Assembly (NCBI GenBank): GCA_017991595.1
Contig: JAGOQJ010000004.1
Location: forward strand, 1 to 64,000
Origin: Candidatus Didemnitutus sp.
Lineage (GTDB): Bacteria > Verrucomicrobiota > Verrucomicrobiia > Opitutales > Opitutaceae
DNA: 64,000 bases
Direction: 5' to 3'
Shown here: piece by piece, positions 28,959-37,887 of the stretch
Layout: every line of letters starts with the position of its first letter
Numbering within the stretch: the first letter of the stretch is position 1
Notes under the pieces: model-generated
Databases searched by the model: none
What the model was told of the DNA's origin: nothing
What the model saw: only the letters and a program-made list of their open reading frames with translations
Translations under genes and position numbers: made by a program

Positions 28959-31900
28959 TCAGGGGATGCGCAGGCGCTGGCCGACACGCAACGAGTTGGC
29001 CCCTTCGAGCACATCCCGGTTGGCGTTAAAGATGTCCTGCCAGCGGTTCGCCGTGCCGTAGTAGCGCAGGCTGAGCCGCGAGAGCGAGTCGCCGTCGCTC
29101 ACGACGTGGTAGCGGGCCTCGGCCGCCGGACGGGCTGCGGCTTCGACCGCTGGCGAGGTCGTCCCTTGGGTCGCGCCAGCCGCAATGCCGGCCGCGGGCG
29201 TGCCCAACCGGGCTGCTGCTGCGATCTGGTCGAGCGTGCCTTGCGCCTGCGTGAGCCGCGCCGCCAAAGCGGCGTTCTCCTGCCGCAACTGCGTGACGAT
29301 CGCCTGGCGATCGCGTTCCAGCACCCGGTTCGCGCTGGTGAGCGAGTCGTTGCTGGCCTGCAAGCGCTCCAATTCCCGGCGCAACTGGGCCAGCTGAGCG
29401 CCGGCGCCTTCGCTCGCCTGTGCCGCCGTCCGCTCGGTTTCGAGCCGGCGCGCCTCGGCCGCCTGCTGAGCTGCCGCGAGACGCGTCACCTCATCCTTGA
29501 GCTGTGCGAGCTCCGTGCGCGCATCGTCGCGCTCGCGCGTGAGGCGGTCGCGTTCCTGCGCGAGGCCGGAAGCGCCCGTGGATTGCTCCGCCAGATCACG
29601 CTCCGCATCGGCGAGCCGGATGCGCAGCGCGGCCAACTCGTCCTGCGCCTGGCGGGCTGCGCCCTGCTGCGTGGCGGCGAGTTGGGCCGTCTCGGTCTGC
29701 TGCCGGCGCAGCTGCTCGATCTGCTGGTGCGCCGCGGCCAGCTGGCCGTCGAGCGCCTGGACGCGCTCGCCCAGCGTGCGATTCTCCTGCGCGACACGGT
29801 CGCTCGCCGCCGTGCTGGCGCGCTCCGCCGCCGCGAGACGCGTGCTGAGAGTAGCGATCTGAGTGCGCAGTTCCTCGCCCTCGCGTTCGAGTTTCTCGTT
29901 CTCCTGCGTCAGCTCGGCCACGGCGCTGGTGTGCGAGCCCTCGGCCTTCTCCGCTTCCGTCAGCTGGCCGCGCAAGGCCTCGCGCTCGGCGGCGAAACGT
30001 TCGTTCTCCGCCACGAGGGTCTCGTTCTGTCGGCGCAGCTCGTTGCCTGCCGCCGTCAGATCGCGCACGCGCGCCTGCAATTGATCGAACTCCGTGCGGT
30101 TCGGACGGTCGTCGACCTCGCGGGCCGACAACAGCGCCCGGTTGGCATCGCCGAGCGCCTTGCTGGTCTCGCGCGCCTTTTGCAGCTGCTCCGCCAGCGT
30201 GCTGATCTCGCGCGCGGCGGCGATGCGGTCGTCCTGCAACGAAGCCTCCAGCTGGTTGACGCGATCCTGCAGCGTGCGGATCTCCATCTGGAAGGCGTCG
30301 GGCCGGGCCGCGCTCACCGCCTGCGCCTGCGCCGCCAGCGCCGCCTCGGCGGTCTTCTTGGCGTTGGCAAAATCCTGTTCGAGCTGCTCGTTGGCGTGGG
30401 TGAGCTCCGCGACTTGGGCGCGAAGTTTCTCCGCGGCATCGGTCGCGCCGGCCAGCTCGGCACGCAAACGCGCGAGCGCCTGCTCATCCTCGGGCGGACG
30501 GGTGCGGACCGTGACGGTGCGCGCTTCCTCGACTTCGCGCTCAAGCGCAGCGATCCGTGTCTGAGCGGCAACAAGCTGGGACTGCAAGGCCTGCGCTTCG
30601 TTCAGCGCGGTCGTCTTGGCTGCGAGCGCCTGCGTCGCGTCGGCAAGTTGGCGCTCCAACTCGGAGACGCGCCCCAGTTGCTCGTTGGCGGCGACGGCTT
30701 GGACGCGCAGACGCTCAATTTCGCGGCGCGCAGTTTCATCGGACGCGCGCAAGGTGGAGGCCTGTTGCTCGGCCGCGGTGAGCCGTTGTTGCAGAGTGCC
30801 CAGTGCCTGCTTCGCCTCGACGGCTTCCGCAGCCACGGTTTGCAACCGTGCGTTCTCGGTCGTGAGTTCGGCTACGCGGGCCGCGGCGCGTTGTCCGCCG
30901 GCCTGCTCGTCGCGCAACCCGGCCAGCTGGCGCTGGAGTTCGTTGGCATCGGCACGGAGGCCGGCGATGGTGCGCTCGTGATTTTCCTTGGCCTCGAGGG
31001 CGGCGACGAGCTCGCGCTCGAGCTTCTCGATGCGGGCGACGTCGCGAGTGTTGCTCCCCGCCCGAGTCCGCAAGGTGGCGAGTTCTCGCTGGGCTGCGTC
31101 CGCGGCCTCGCGTTGGGTGGCCGCAGCCTGCTCGGCGGCGGTCAGGCGTTGCTGCAATGCGGTGACTTCCTGACGGGCGGAGGCGGCGGCCTCGATGGCC
31201 TGCTGCTCCAGCGCGGCGAGACGCGCGCGGGCGTCGGCGAGGGCGCGCGGATCGGGTGCGGAGGCCTTGAGCCGGTCGTTCTCGGCGGAAAGTTCCTGCA
31301 GGCGGGCAGTGAGTGCAGGCACCTGCCCCGCTTCGCGGCGCCAAGCGGCGCCTTGCTCCTGCAACGTGGCGAGTTGCTGCTCCAGCGCGGTCTTCGCCGC
31401 GGTGAGCTGTGTGAGCGCAGCCTCGCGTTCGGTGGCGGCGCGGTTCGCCTCGGCCAGCTGCTGTTCCACTTGCTGGAGACGCTCGGTTTGCGGCGCGGCT
31501 GAGGTCATCTGCCGGCGCAGTTCCTCCACCTCGCGACGGGCGGTGTCCGCGGCGGCGCGCAACGTGGAGGCTTCCCGTTCGGTGCCAGTCAACCGCGTCT
31601 GCAAGGCCGCGAGACTGACCTGTGCTTCCGTCAGCTCCGTCGTCGCGCGCTGCAACAACCGGCGATCCTCTTCCCCGCTGGCGACGGCGGCAACCGCGGC
31701 CGCACGAGCCGTTTCGGTCGCCGTGAGTTTCTCCTGCAAGGTCGTGAGCGCGCCTTCGCGCAGACCGAGCGTGGTGCGCAGCTCCGCGAGTTGCTGCCGC
31801 AGGGCGTCGACCTCGGAGCCACCGCTGCGGGCTGAGTCGCGCACTTGGGCGAGTTCGGCTTCGAGAGCAGTGGCGCGCTTGCGCTCGGTCTCGAGCGAGG

Positions 31901-33878
31901 CGCGGACGGATTGGAATTCGCGGCGCAGTTCCAGTGCCTGGTCGCGGATGCTCGTGCGGTCGGCCTCGGCGGCGGCCAACTGGATCTGCAGGTCCTCAGC
32001 CTGGCGGCGGGCGGCGATCAAGGGCGCGTCGTTGCGCTCGGCGGCGGCGGCGAGCTTGGCATTCTGCGCCTCCAACTGCTTCACCTGCTCCTGCAACTGA
32101 GCCAGCGCCTGCTGACCGGCGCTGCCGGCCGCGGCCTGCGAGCGGGCTTCGGCGAGCGCGCGTTCGAGTTCGGTCACGCGGTTGGCATCGCTCGAGGCGG
32201 AAGCACGCAGGGCGTCGAGCTCCTCCTGCAATTTGGCCATCTGGCGGCGGCTCTCGGTGGCGGCTTGCTGGGCGTCGGCCAGCTGCGCGCGCGCACCTTC
32301 AAGGTCGGCGGGATTCACGCCGCCGGCGCGGAGGCGTTTCAATTCGGATTCGAGGCGGTCGTTGAGCGCCCGCAGGGTGCTGGCTTCGCCGGCCGCCCGG
32401 CGCAGGCGGGCGACATCATCCTGCAACTGACGGATGTCGACCGAGGCGGTCGAGGGCTCGCGGACGTTGCCGGCCTCGCGTTGGAGGCGGGCGATGGTGG
32501 CGCTGCCTTGCTCGATCTGCTCGCGGGCGGTGGCCAGCTCGGCCTGCAACTTGGCCACTTCAGCGGGAGCGGCCGACGGGGCTTGGCGCGCCGCTTCGAG
32601 CTCGCCCTGCAGGCGGGTCACGGTGGCGGTGCTTTGCGCGAGCTGCTGCCGCAGGGTCGCAAGCTCTGCCTGCTGACGCTCCGCCTCGCCGGCCGACGCC
32701 GTGGCGCCGGCGGCACGCTCGGCGATCGCTTTCTCCAAGGTGTCGATCCGGCGCTGGAGTTCGGTCCGCTCCGTCTGCCAGCGGGTGCGCTCGGTCACGA
32801 GTTCCTGATTCAACGCCGTCAGGCGGGCGTTGGCTGCGGTGGCGCGGTCGAGATCGGCCCGCACATTGTCGGACACGGGCGCCGGCACCGCAGCAACGGG
32901 AGCAGCGGCAGCACCGGAGATCGGGGCGGGCTTCGCCGCGACGACACTCGTTCCGGAGGCAACGGCGACGCCGCGCGCGCGCAGGGCATCGCGCAAGCGA
33001 GCCAGGTGACGGTCGGCCTCCGTGCGCTCCGCCGGGGTCAAGACGCCGGCGAGGTGATCGCGGCCCAAGGGAGAGACGCCGCTCTCCGCCGCCAGCGTGA
33101 GCCAGGCGAAGGCGAGGCTGGCATCCTTGGGCAAACCGCCGCGGCCTTCGCCATACATCAGACCAAGATTGTTCTGGGCGGCGGCAAAGCCCTGTTCGGC
33201 CGCCGCGCGATAAAGGACAGCCGCGGTGCGCTCGTCCTGTGCCGGGCCACGCCCGTCCTCGAGCAGGAGGCCGAGGTTGTATTGCGCGGGCGCGTAGCCC
33301 TGCTCGGCCGCGAGCTTATACCAGCGGGCGGCCTGCATGAGATCGGCGCGAACGCCGCGCCCGGTCTCGTAGAGGATGCCGAGGTTGTGCTGAGCCTCGA
33401 CGATGCCCTTCTCGCCGGCCTGCTTGAACCAGACCTGCGCCTCGAAATCGTCCTTCGCCACGCCCTTGCCGCTGGCATACATGTTGCCGACGTTGAACTG
33501 CGCCGGTCCGTGCCCCTGCTCGGCGGCGGCGAGGTAGAGACGGAAGGCCTGCCCGATGTCGGCCGGCACACCGCGTCCGAGTTCGTAGGCGAGAGCGAGA
33601 TTGAACTGGGCGGGGGCAAAGCGCTTCTCGGCCGCACGCCGATACCACTCCGCGGCCTCTTCGAACTGCCCGGCAGCGGTCAGCGAGGTGCCGAGGGAAT
33701 TCTGCGCCTCGGCGGCGCCGGCCTGCGCGCGCTCGCGCAACTCCGTCAAGTTAGCCGCCGCAGGCTGCGCCGGAGCGGCGGGCGCCACGAGCAAGGCGCA
33801 CAAGAACACCACGATGCGCCAGTGACGCGACGAAAAGGGTCTGACTGTTTTCCAGAGGGGGCCGACGGATGATCGCAC
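28959..33878 (-). CDS. Giant exported Sel1-repeat, coiled-coil and LysM protein
   Basis: The 1639-residue protein starts at GTG with a signal peptide (VVFLCALLVAPAAPAQ). Residues about 45-290 are six or so Sel1-like repeats (AAEWYRRAAEKRFAPAQFNL, LGILYETGRGV, YNLGLLLEDGRG). From about 340 to 1555 the sequence is an almost unbroken Ala/Glu/Gln/Arg/Leu heptad pattern, predicted as a very long coiled coil. A short Ala/Gly/Thr linker leads to a C-terminal LysM domain (about 1590-1639, YHVVSDGDSLSRLSLRYYG). LysM binds peptidoglycan, so this could be a periplasmic ruler or scaffold between cell wall and another structure. That role is inference. Three bases separate it from the ATP-grasp-like gene upstream, so they form one operon. 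Confidence 0.88.
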   Translation of the reverse strand: MRSSVGPLWKTVRPFSSRHWRIVVFLCALLVAPAAPAQPAAANLTELRERAQAGAAEAQNSLGTSLTAAGQFEEAAEWYRRAAEKRFAPAQFNLALAYELGRGVPADIGQAFRLYLAAAEQGHGPAQFNVGNMYASGKGVAKDDFEAQVWFKQAGEKGIVEAQHNLGILYETGRGVRADLMQAARWYKLAAEQGYAPAQYNLGLLLEDGRGPAQDERTAAVLYRAAAEQGFAAAQNNLGLMYGEGRGGLPKDASLAFAWLTLAAESGVSPLGRDHLAGVLTPAERTEADRHLARLRDALRARGVAVASGTSVVAAKPAPISGAAAAPVAAVPAPVSDNVRADLDRATAANARLTALNQELVTERTRWQTERTELQRRIDTLEKAIAERAAGATASAGEAERQQAELATLRQQLAQSTATVTRLQGELEAARQAPSAAPAEVAKLQAELATAREQIEQGSATIARLQREAGNVREPSTASVDIRQLQDDVARLRRAAGEASTLRALNDRLESELKRLRAGGVNPADLEGARAQLADAQQAATESRRQMAKLQEELDALRASASSDANRVTELERALAEARSQAAAGSAGQQALAQLQEQVKQLEAQNAKLAAAAERNDAPLIAARRQAEDLQIQLAAAEADRTSIRDQALELRREFQSVRASLETERKRATALEAELAQVRDSARSGGSEVDALRQQLAELRTTLGLREGALTTLQEKLTATETARAAAVAAVASGEEDRRLLQRATTELTEAQVSLAALQTRLTGTEREASTLRAAADTARREVEELRRQMTSAAPQTERLQQVEQQLAEANRAATEREAALTQLTAAKTALEQQLATLQEQGAAWRREAGQVPALTARLQELSAENDRLKASAPDPRALADARARLAALEQQAIEAAASARQEVTALQQRLTAAEQAAATQREAADAAQRELATLRTRAGSNTRDVARIEKLERELVAALEAKENHERTIAGLRADANELQRQLAGLRDEQAGGQRAAARVAELTTENARLQTVAAEAVEAKQALGTLQQRLTAAEQQASTLRASDETARREIERLRVQAVAANEQLGRVSELERQLADATQALAAKTTALNEAQALQSQLVAAQTRIAALEREVEEARTVTVRTRPPEDEQALARLRAELAGATDAAEKLRAQVAELTHANEQLEQDFANAKKTAEAALAAQAQAVSAARPDAFQMEIRTLQDRVNQLEASLQDDRIAAAREISTLAEQLQKARETSKALGDANRALLSAREVDDRPNRTEFDQLQARVRDLTAAGNELRRQNETLVAENERFAAEREALRGQLTEAEKAEGSHTSAVAELTQENEKLEREGEELRTQIATLSTRLAAAERASTAASDRVAQENRTLGERVQALDGQLAAAHQQIEQLRRQQTETAQLAATQQGAARQAQDELAALRIRLADAERDLAEQSTGASGLAQERDRLTRERDDARTELAQLKDEVTRLAAAQQAAEARRLETERTAAQASEGAGAQLAQLRRELERLQASNDSLTSANRVLERDRQAIVTQLRQENAALAARLTQAQGTLDQIAAAARLGTPAAGIAAGATQGTTSPAVEAAARPAAEARYHVVSDGDSLSRLSLRYYGTANRWQDIFNANRDVLEGANSLRVGQRLRIP

Positions 33879-33881
33879 GGC

Positions 33882-35303
33882 TCAAGCTAAGGTGAAAACC
33901 TTAGACGGGAGCAAGGCCGCATCCTGCATACCGTGGATGATCTTCTTATCTGCCGGACAAAAAGTCGCCAACGCGCCAGACAAGCGGACCTCCCCTTCGA
34001 CCAAAAAGTAATAGGGACACAGGCGCAGGCGCCCGGGCTGGGCAGCCGCGACCGGAGGGCTGCCGGGAGTCGGCGACGCGTAAACGGGATGCTCCAAGCG
34101 ACGGGGCTTCCGGTATTCCTGCAGCACGTGCAGGTTGGTCGGCGCGAGCCGGAGCGCCTGCTCCACGCCCGCCTGCCACTCCTCGCGGGAGCAATCGGAG
34201 CCGAGCACCACGCTGCGCGCCCCCCAAGCGGTTTCGTGGTAGCCGGAAATCTTGATGATGAGGTCGCGCTCCTTCTGCGAGGCGGAGGTCAGGTCGCGCC
34301 AGTCGTTCAACATGCGGCCGGCAACGCGAGGACCGTCGAGCACCGCGCCGGGCGGCAACGGCGTGGGGTCCATGATCCAGGACTGCGGAATCAGTTTGCG
34401 CAGCAACTCGAGGCTGCGGCGCCCGAGGTTTTCCTGCCAGAAGTCAGCGAGCAGGTGGTGGTGGAAGAGCGCGAGCGCGAGCTTCTCCTCCTGGAAATGG
34501 CGCATCGGCGGAGCGATGGCGACATGGCCAGCCGACCAAACCTCGAGGATGTGCGGCGCCACGCGGACGTTGGCCCAGTCGAACAGCTCGAAGAAACGAT
34601 AGATGATGTCGACCTTCTCGGGCGTGCCGTCGATGTCGAAGAACAGCTCCCCACCCAGCGGGAAAACCTCGTCGGGATGCAGGCAGAACACGCGGCGGCC
34701 CTGGCGTTGCAGCTGCGCGGCGAGCCAGTGCATCTCGGGGCGGTAAGTCGCGGCCTCGTCGCTGACGAGGAGCACGATGAGAGGATTGCGGGTCTTCGGC
34801 GCGAGCGCGGCGAGCGAAGCGTAGAAGTTCTCGATCATCGCATCGCGATGCCCGATGAGCGCGGCATCGTCGTCGCTGCCGTAGAGACGGTTGAGGAACG
34901 CAGTCAGGCCGATGCCGCCCGGGACGGAGTCGAGCTCGGTGAGCGCAAAGCCGTCCTCGGTGAGCAAGAGATCCGGCCGGAGCACAGTCGGGAAGGCGCC
35001 GCGGTTCCGCGGATCGCGGGCATGGCGGACGAGCTCGGCCGGTTTCCCGCGATCGAGGTAGTCCGCCACCCAAGGGGCGAGCAGCGGCTTGTTGCGCAGG
35101 AGATTTTTCCCGGCAGCGGAGCGCAGGTAGAGCGTCTCGAGCGCTTGGTGAAACTCGTGGCAAGCCCGGCCGATGGCCTCGAGTTCGGCGAGCTGCCCCG
35201 GCGTGAGCGGCCACGCCTGCGGGGAGAGCCGCCAAGTCTTGTCCTCGAACAACGACTGCGCGCCCAAGGAGGCTTTGATTTGGTCGAAGGCGAGGTCGGG
35301 CAT
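33882..35303 (-). CDS. Probable circularly permuted ATP-grasp-like protein
   Basis: A 473-residue cytosolic protein. RPDLLLTEDGFALTELDSVPGGIGLTAF (about residues 110-137) resembles the Arg-Asp-Glu-Asn region of glutathionylspermidine synthase and related ATP-grasp ligases. KISGYHETAWGARSVVLGSD (from about 365) would be a nucleotide-binding part, and VLQEYRKPRRL and PYYFLVEGEVRLSGALATFC close the fold. This relationship is recalled from motif pattern, not computed. The ATG at 35303 is preferred because upstream residues are Pro/Arg-rich and look non-coding. It is the first gene of an operon with the Sel1/LysM protein, hinting at a cell-envelope peptide ligation role. Confidence 0.55.
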   Translation of the reverse strand: MPDLAFDQIKASLGAQSLFEDKTWRLSPQAWPLTPGQLAELEAIGRACHEFHQALETLYLRSAAGKNLLRNKPLLAPWVADYLDRGKPAELVRHARDPRNRGAFPTVLRPDLLLTEDGFALTELDSVPGGIGLTAFLNRLYGSDDDAALIGHRDAMIENFYASLAALAPKTRNPLIVLLVSDEAATYRPEMHWLAAQLQRQGRRVFCLHPDEVFPLGGELFFDIDGTPEKVDIIYRFFELFDWANVRVAPHILEVWSAGHVAIAPPMRHFQEEKLALALFHHHLLADFWQENLGRRSLELLRKLIPQSWIMDPTPLPPGAVLDGPRVAGRMLNDWRDLTSASQKERDLIIKISGYHETAWGARSVVLGSDCSREEWQAGVEQALRLAPTNLHVLQEYRKPRRLEHPVYASPTPGSPPVAAAQPGRLRLCPYYFLVEGEVRLSGALATFCPADKKIIHGMQDAALLPSKVFTLA

Positions 35304-35405
35304 GATCGGGCGCACAGCAAAGATGACTGCACCGCTTCGGCGCAAAACACAAATTGCCGGCCCGGCACAGCCCGGCAGCCGGAGCGGCGGCACAGCGGGC
35401 GGGGC

Positions 35406-35434
35406 AAAAAAACAGGCCCGGCGCAAGCCGGGCC
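35406..35434 (-). terminator. Intrinsic terminator of the 11-heme cytochrome gene
   Basis: An 8-bp stem (GGCCCGGC with GCCGGGCC, 35415-35434) has a 4-base loop. Read on the minus strand it is followed within two bases by seven T's (the A run at 35406-35412). It lies 24 bases beyond the stop codon at 35458. Confidence 0.85.
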
Positions 35435-35457
35435 CGGGAAAACCAATGATCGCGAAC

Positions 35458-37644
35458 TTAGTGGAACAGGCGCGAGACCATCGCGTAGACGATCAGGACC
35501 AGCAGCACGAGTCCGGTGCCGAAGAACATGAACCCGGCGGCCGTCGCGACCTTCTTCCGGCCCTGCCACTCGTCCTTCACCTTGAAGTCCTCGAGTTTGC
35601 CGGCCGCGACCAAGCGGTCATACCAGCGCTTGCGCTCGTGCAGCATCTCGGTGTGCGAGATGCGGCCGGAGAAGATCACCTTGTCCATGGGGAACTTCTC
35701 GATGCGGAAGTGCGTATTGAAGAAGTGGAACGTGAAGATGAAGCCCGCGGCGAGCAGCGCCTCGTCGGAGTGGATGACGTGCGCGATGTTGATGATCCAG
35801 CCGGGCAGGAAGAGCGTGAAGAACTTCGGGAACCAGAGGATCATGCCGGAGACGCCGATCATCGCCACACCCCAGAACACCGCGAGGTAGTCGAAGCGCT
35901 CCCAATACGTCCAGCGATCGAACTGCGGCCGCGGGCCCTTGCCGAAGAACCACTTGTTGTGGGCGACGAAATCGCGCCAGTCCTGGAAGGACGGCAGCAT
36001 CGAGTCGGGGCCGAACGCGGCACCGAAGAGGCGCTTGAACTCGAAGCGACCCGTCTCGGGGTTGCGCACGGCCTTGCGGTTTTGCCAGAGCGAGACCGCG
36101 AGTTCGCTGAGGTGCAGCGCGAAGTAGCCGAACGTCATGATCGCACCGAAGTGGTGCAACGTGCGCGCGACTTCGGCGCCGCCCATGAAGTGCATCATCG
36201 TCTTGGCCCAGTCCGCGTAGTAGAACTTCAGCGGCATGCCAGTGATGACGAGGAGCAGGAAGCTCGTGACGACGAGCATGTGCAGGAAGCGTTCGAACGG
36301 TGTGAAGCGCGTGTATTGCACGCCATCGTTGTCCGACTTCAGGACCGCTTCGCGGAATTGCTTCGAATCGGTGAGGTAGAGGTAAACCGAGCGGACGAGC
36401 CACAGGACCGTGTGCAGGCCGAAGAACAGGAAGGTGCCGATGAGCAACGCGGTCATGAACAGGAAGACCTTGTTCAGGATCGGATAATTCTCGCCGTCCA
36501 TCGGGTTGGCGTGCGCCTGGAATTGCGTGAACTTCTCGTTGGCGCCGGCGTGGCACTGCGAGCAGGTCTGGACGATCTTGTCCTTCGAGAGGCGCGAGCG
36601 CGGATCGCTCACGGGGAACACGTCGTGGTGGCCGTGGCAATCGTAGCAGGCGGCGACATCAGGAGCGACGTTGGGCCGCCCGAGCGCCATGGCCTTGCCG
36701 TGATACGTGTCGCGATAGTGCTCGAGGCGATCCTCGTGGCATTTGCCGCAACTCTGGTCGCTGAGCTCCTTGAAGTGCGCCGTCTTCGGCTTCTCGATGT
36801 CGTGCGCGCTGTGGCAATCGGTGCAGACCGGGCCTTGTTTGTCGCCCTTGAGCAGCAACTGGCCGTGCACGCTGGCGTTGTAGGTGTCTTCGACGCCGAG
36901 GTGGCAGTTACCGCAGGACTTCGCGATGTTGGCGTGGTTGGTGTGCGAGTCCTTGTCGACGCTGCGCTTGATATCGTGGACGCCGTGGCAGTCATTGCAG
37001 GACGGGGCGACGATGAGGCCCTTCTGCATCAGCGCCTGACCGTGGATGCTGTCGTTGTAGTGCGCGGCGGCGTCCTTCTGGCCCATGCGGTATTCCTTCG
37101 CGAGCTTGGGGTCGTCGTGGCACTTGCCGCAGGTCTTGGTGAGGTTGAGTTTGAAGACCGGCGAATCGATCTGCTTCACGGGCACCATGTCGTGCGTGCC
37201 GTGGCAGCTCGTGCACGAGGCGGCGTCGGACGAGCCCATCTTGTGGCTCATGCCATGGATGCTGGTCGCAAACTGGTTGGTCGCGTTCTCGTGACACGAA
37301 GCGCATTGCGCCGGGGCGAGCTTCGAATCGTGCGGCGTCTCCTTGATGTCGGCGTGGCAGTCGACGCAGTTGAGTTTGCCGTGGACGGACTTCGAGAAGA
37401 CCTCGGGCCTCACGCCAATCCACTCCTTCGGCTGGCCCTTCTTGCGCGCCTTGAACTCGGCCTCATGGCAGTCCATGCACTCGCTGTTGGGGATGGTCTG
37501 CGGAGCCTCCGCAATCGCCGACGGGGGCGCGGCGGTCTCGGTCTGGGCGGGGGCGGGCGCAGCGGCGTAGCCACCGAGCGCGAACCAGAGGAAGCCTGCG
37601 ACTGCACTCACCGGCAGCGCGAGGGAACGGGTAACGGTTTTCAT
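35458..37644 (-). CDS. Multiheme cytochrome c (11 CxxCH) fused to a cytochrome b-like membrane domain
   Basis: The 728-residue protein has a signal peptide (about 1-34) and eleven CxxCH motifs (CMDCH at 56-60; then CVDCH, CASCH, CTSCH, CGKCH, CNDCH, CGNCH, CTDCH, CGKCH, CYDCH and CSQCH near 362). A membrane part follows from about residue 385, with at least five helices and paired histidines (RTLHHFGAIMTFGYFALH, IAHVIHSDEALLAAG, FTFHFFNTHFR) like cytochrome b561 or dehydrogenase gamma subunits. It would pass electrons between the quinone pool and periplasmic carriers in a single chain. It is a paralogue of the gene at 37888. The start at 37644 is set by the signal peptide. Confidence 0.9.
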   Translation of the reverse strand: MKTVTRSLALPVSAVAGFLWFALGGYAAAPAPAQTETAAPPSAIAEAPQTIPNSECMDCHEAEFKARKKGQPKEWIGVRPEVFSKSVHGKLNCVDCHADIKETPHDSKLAPAQCASCHENATNQFATSIHGMSHKMGSSDAASCTSCHGTHDMVPVKQIDSPVFKLNLTKTCGKCHDDPKLAKEYRMGQKDAAAHYNDSIHGQALMQKGLIVAPSCNDCHGVHDIKRSVDKDSHTNHANIAKSCGNCHLGVEDTYNASVHGQLLLKGDKQGPVCTDCHSAHDIEKPKTAHFKELSDQSCGKCHEDRLEHYRDTYHGKAMALGRPNVAPDVAACYDCHGHHDVFPVSDPRSRLSKDKIVQTCSQCHAGANEKFTQFQAHANPMDGENYPILNKVFLFMTALLIGTFLFFGLHTVLWLVRSVYLYLTDSKQFREAVLKSDNDGVQYTRFTPFERFLHMLVVTSFLLLVITGMPLKFYYADWAKTMMHFMGGAEVARTLHHFGAIMTFGYFALHLSELAVSLWQNRKAVRNPETGRFEFKRLFGAAFGPDSMLPSFQDWRDFVAHNKWFFGKGPRPQFDRWTYWERFDYLAVFWGVAMIGVSGMILWFPKFFTLFLPGWIINIAHVIHSDEALLAAGFIFTFHFFNTHFRIEKFPMDKVIFSGRISHTEMLHERKRWYDRLVAAGKLEDFKVKDEWQGRKKVATAAGFMFFGTGLVLLVLIVYAMVSRLFH

Positions 37645-37843
37645 GGCGCGGCCGCAGTATGCATATTTTGCGTTCGCGGGACTGCGCATCGGTTGGCCGC
37701 GGCGAGGCGCGGATTGGGGAATATGACGCAAGGCCAACCCATGCGGAGCGCCGGCGCACGCGGCGCCAACCTTAATCGCGCCGGCCGGATCTGCGGTCGC
37801 GCCCGGGCCAAGCGGAAAGACACGGGCGCGGTATCAACGACAA

Positions 37844-37865
37844 GGGCCGCGGCGAACCGCGGCCC
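37844..37865 (-). terminator. Hairpin after the 13-heme cytochrome gene
   Basis: A perfect 9-bp stem (GGGCCGCGG with CCGCGGCCC) with a four-base loop begins 22 bases past the stop codon on the minus strand. The T run is poor. It separates the two cytochrome paralogues, which therefore may be transcribed separately. Confidence 0.5.
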
Positions 37866-37887
37866 CCACTCTAGCGCCGCAGGCGCG

